A DNA stretch of 64,000 bases from Pseudaminobacter soli (ex Li et al. 2025). Lineage in GTDB: Bacteria > Pseudomonadota > Alphaproteobacteria > Rhizobiales > Rhizobiaceae. The number at the start of each line of letters is the position of its first letter. The stretch's first letter is position 1. The translations under genes were made by a program, and so were the position numbers. The stretch lies in contig NZ_PXYL01000012.1 in assembly GCF_003012705.1 (NCBI RefSeq), forward strand, positions 1-64,000, in the 5' to 3' direction. This document shows, one piece after another, positions 62,916-64,000 of this stretch. The notes under the pieces are model-generated. The model searched no databases. It was not told where the DNA came from and saw only the letters and a list, made by a program, of their open reading frames with translations.

Positions 62916-63881
62916 ATGCTCGATTCAGCCGATCTTCGGACGACGTTTCGCCTGTTCGGTGCGCCTGAGCGCGAAGCCAGCCAGTTCGTCGGCTTCGCCG
63001 GCAACAGCATCGACCGCCAGGCCGAGAATCGCGACGACCGCTCCATCGGCAAGGCGCTGGCGAATCCGAATGCGCGCCTTCTGCTGATGCGCGACGGGCG
63101 GCTGCACATGAAGCTCGCCGACGGGGCTTTTGACGCCTATTTCAGCCTCACCGAAGCCGACACGCTCGGCGCGCGCCTGGACCAGATAGTGCTTCTCGGC
63201 TTTACCGAATCGGGGCCGGTGCTGGCAGCACCTGCCGGGCTGGCGGCCGAACGGCTGCCCGAAACGATCAAGGCCATCGACTACCGCTCGATCTATGTGC
63301 AGGGCCTCATCGATCCGGCAGCACTCGGCGCCATGGCGCAGGGCGCCTCGCTGCTTGCCTGGCACGCTTCGCACCGCTTCTGTGGCCGCTGCGGCCACAA
63401 CACCGAAAGCCGGCTCGGCGGCTACAAGCGCGTCTGCCTCAACTGCAATGCCGAGCATTTTCCGCGCACCGACCCGGTGGCGATCATGCTGACGGTCACG
63501 CCCTACAAATGCCTGCTCGGCCGCGGGCGGCATTTTGCGCCCGGCATGTATTCGGCGCTGGCCGGCTTCATCGAGCCCGGCGAGACCATCGAGGCGGCGG
63601 TGCGGCGCGAAACCTTCGAGGAGGCCGGCATCCGGCTCGGCCGCGTCATCTATCACGCCAGCCAGCCCTGGCCCTTCCCGCACACGCTGATGATCGGCTG
63701 CTTCGGCGAGGCGCTGACCGAAGAGATCCATGCCGATTTCAACGAGCTGGAAGACTGCCGCTGGTTCCTGCCGGACGAGGTGCGCGCCATGCTGGCCGGC
63801 ACCCACCCCGACGGACTTGGCGTGCCGCCTCCCGGCGCCATCGCCCACCATCTGATCCGGGAATGGGCCGATACGGCCTGA
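62916..63881 (+). CDS. nudC: NAD(+) diphosphatase / RNA deNADding hydrolase
   Basis: NudC splits NAD(H) to NMN(H) and AMP and removes NAD caps from RNA. The 321-residue protein has the zinc ribbon (CGRCG ... CLNC), the Nudix box GFIEPGETIEAAVRRETFEEAG and the NAD-specific SQPWPFPHTLMIG. ATG 62916 gives the usual N-terminus MLDSADLRTTF; the frame extends upstream inside the HIT gene. Confidence 0.93.
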   Translation: MLDSADLRTTFRLFGAPEREASQFVGFAGNSIDRQAENRDDRSIGKALANPNARLLLMRDGRLHMKLADGAFDAYFSLTEADTLGARLDQIVLLGFTESGPVLAAPAGLAAERLPETIKAIDYRSIYVQGLIDPAALGAMAQGASLLAWHASHRFCGRCGHNTESRLGGYKRVCLNCNAEHFPRTDPVAIMLTVTPYKCLLGRGRHFAPGMYSALAGFIEPGETIEAAVRRETFEEAGIRLGRVIYHASQPWPFPHTLMIGCFGEALTEEIHADFNELEDCRWFLPDEVRAMLAGTHPDGLGVPPPGAIAHHLIREWADTA

Positions 63882-63884
63882 TTG

Positions 63885-63942
63885 CCTGACCAAAGTCAGA
63901 TATCTCTTGCCAGTCGCGTATTACCTGACTAAAGTCAGGTAA
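63885..63942 (+). promoter_or_regulatory. Promoter and two operators of a MarR-type gene
   Basis: Two palindromes of one type occur: CTGACCAAAGTCAG (63886-63899) and a perfect one made of TTACCTGACT and its reverse complement around AA (63921-63942). Between them are -35 TTGCCA (63907-63912) and, 17 bases on, -10 TAAAGT (63930-63935), which lies inside the second palindrome. Transcription should start about seven bases later, at the A of the ATG (63942). Confidence 0.6.
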
Positions 63943-64000
63943 TGGACAACTCGCGCATCACCCAGATCCGCAGTTTCAACCGCGCCGTCACCCGCAGGAT
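63942..64000 (+). CDS. MarR-family regulator, start only (cut by window edge)
   Basis: The first 19 codons read MDNSRITQIRSFNRAVTRR, the usual N-terminus of the bifunctional MarR/GNAT regulators of rhizobia. The rest is outside the window, so the family call is tentative. It seems to sit under its own operator. Confidence 0.5.
   Translation, partial: MDNSRITQIRSFNRAVTRR

Overview
The window looks like part of the main chromosome of an alphaproteobacterium of the order Hyphomicrobiales (Rhizobiales), most like Mesorhizobium, Aminobacter or a related Phyllobacteriaceae genus. The basis is high GC, the orders dapD ... dapE-truA-GNAT-fmt-(vapBC)-def / rmuC and dnaX-ybaB-recR next to an SRP RNA gene, an SgaA-independent set of rhizobial families (DUF2478, DUF1194, DUF6481, DGPF/ECF sigma pair, IorAB with DUF6537), and two kinds of palindromic intergenic repeats common in that order. 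The genus is an inference from memory of gene content, not from a search.

Layout. 1-6.7 kb is an accessory-looking stretch: the 5' end of an IS110-type transposase with a structured leader, a secreted SH3b protein, a Na/phosphate cotransporter-like protein, a 590-base stretch without a convincing gene, a DUF1194 secreted protein, and a winged-helix/TPR regulator that is joined head-on to a second truncated gene near 5,825 (a probable deletion scar). 6.7-18.3 kb is the most interesting region: a peptidoglycan-recycling locus made of anmK, a YbbE-like serine hydrolase, a complete oligopeptide-type ABC transporter, murQ, a GlcNAc-kinase-like gene and a MurA paralog, divergent from an RpiR/MurR-type regulator. 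Two minus-strand promoters in it share the same design: a TTGACA -35 element flanked by GGAAT-N5-ATTCC palindromes whose centres are 33 bp apart. 18.3-22.6 kb is a deoxyribose catabolism unit (two-domain ALDH16-like aldehyde dehydrogenase, deoC, divergent deoR).

22.7-31 kb holds type II NADH dehydrogenase, a DUF2478 protein, a Glu/Leu-type dehydrogenase, an ECF sigma factor coupled to a DGPF-domain protein, tex and a DUF423 membrane protein. 31-38.3 kb has a divergent LuxR-type pair and an aryl-pyruvate (indolepyruvate) ferredoxin oxidoreductase operon with MarR and a cyclase-family hydrolase. 38.4-51.6 kb has a diguanylate cyclase and then housekeeping genes: HAD phosphatases, a LOG-family protein, dapD, two DUF805 proteins, a ketopantoate-reductase-like protein, dapE, truA, fmt, def and rmuC, with a vapBC/fitAB toxin-antitoxin module inserted between def and fmt. 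51.7-64 kb has two luciferase-like monooxygenases, an AI-2E-family permease, a phosphoethanolamine transferase, an MltB-type lytic transglycosylase, recR-ybaB-dnaX, the small SRP RNA, HIT, nudC and the start of a MarR-type gene that appears leaderless and autorepressed.

How the genes work together: in the recycling locus anhydro-muropeptides or their parts would enter through the ABC transporter; AnmK would give MurNAc-6-P, MurQ would turn this into GlcNAc-6-P and lactate, the sugar kinase would phosphorylate free GlcNAc, and the MurA paralog would commit UDP-GlcNAc to new wall. The RpiR protein, with its sugar-phosphate (SIS) domain, is the obvious controller. All functions are read from sequence motifs; none was checked by a database search.
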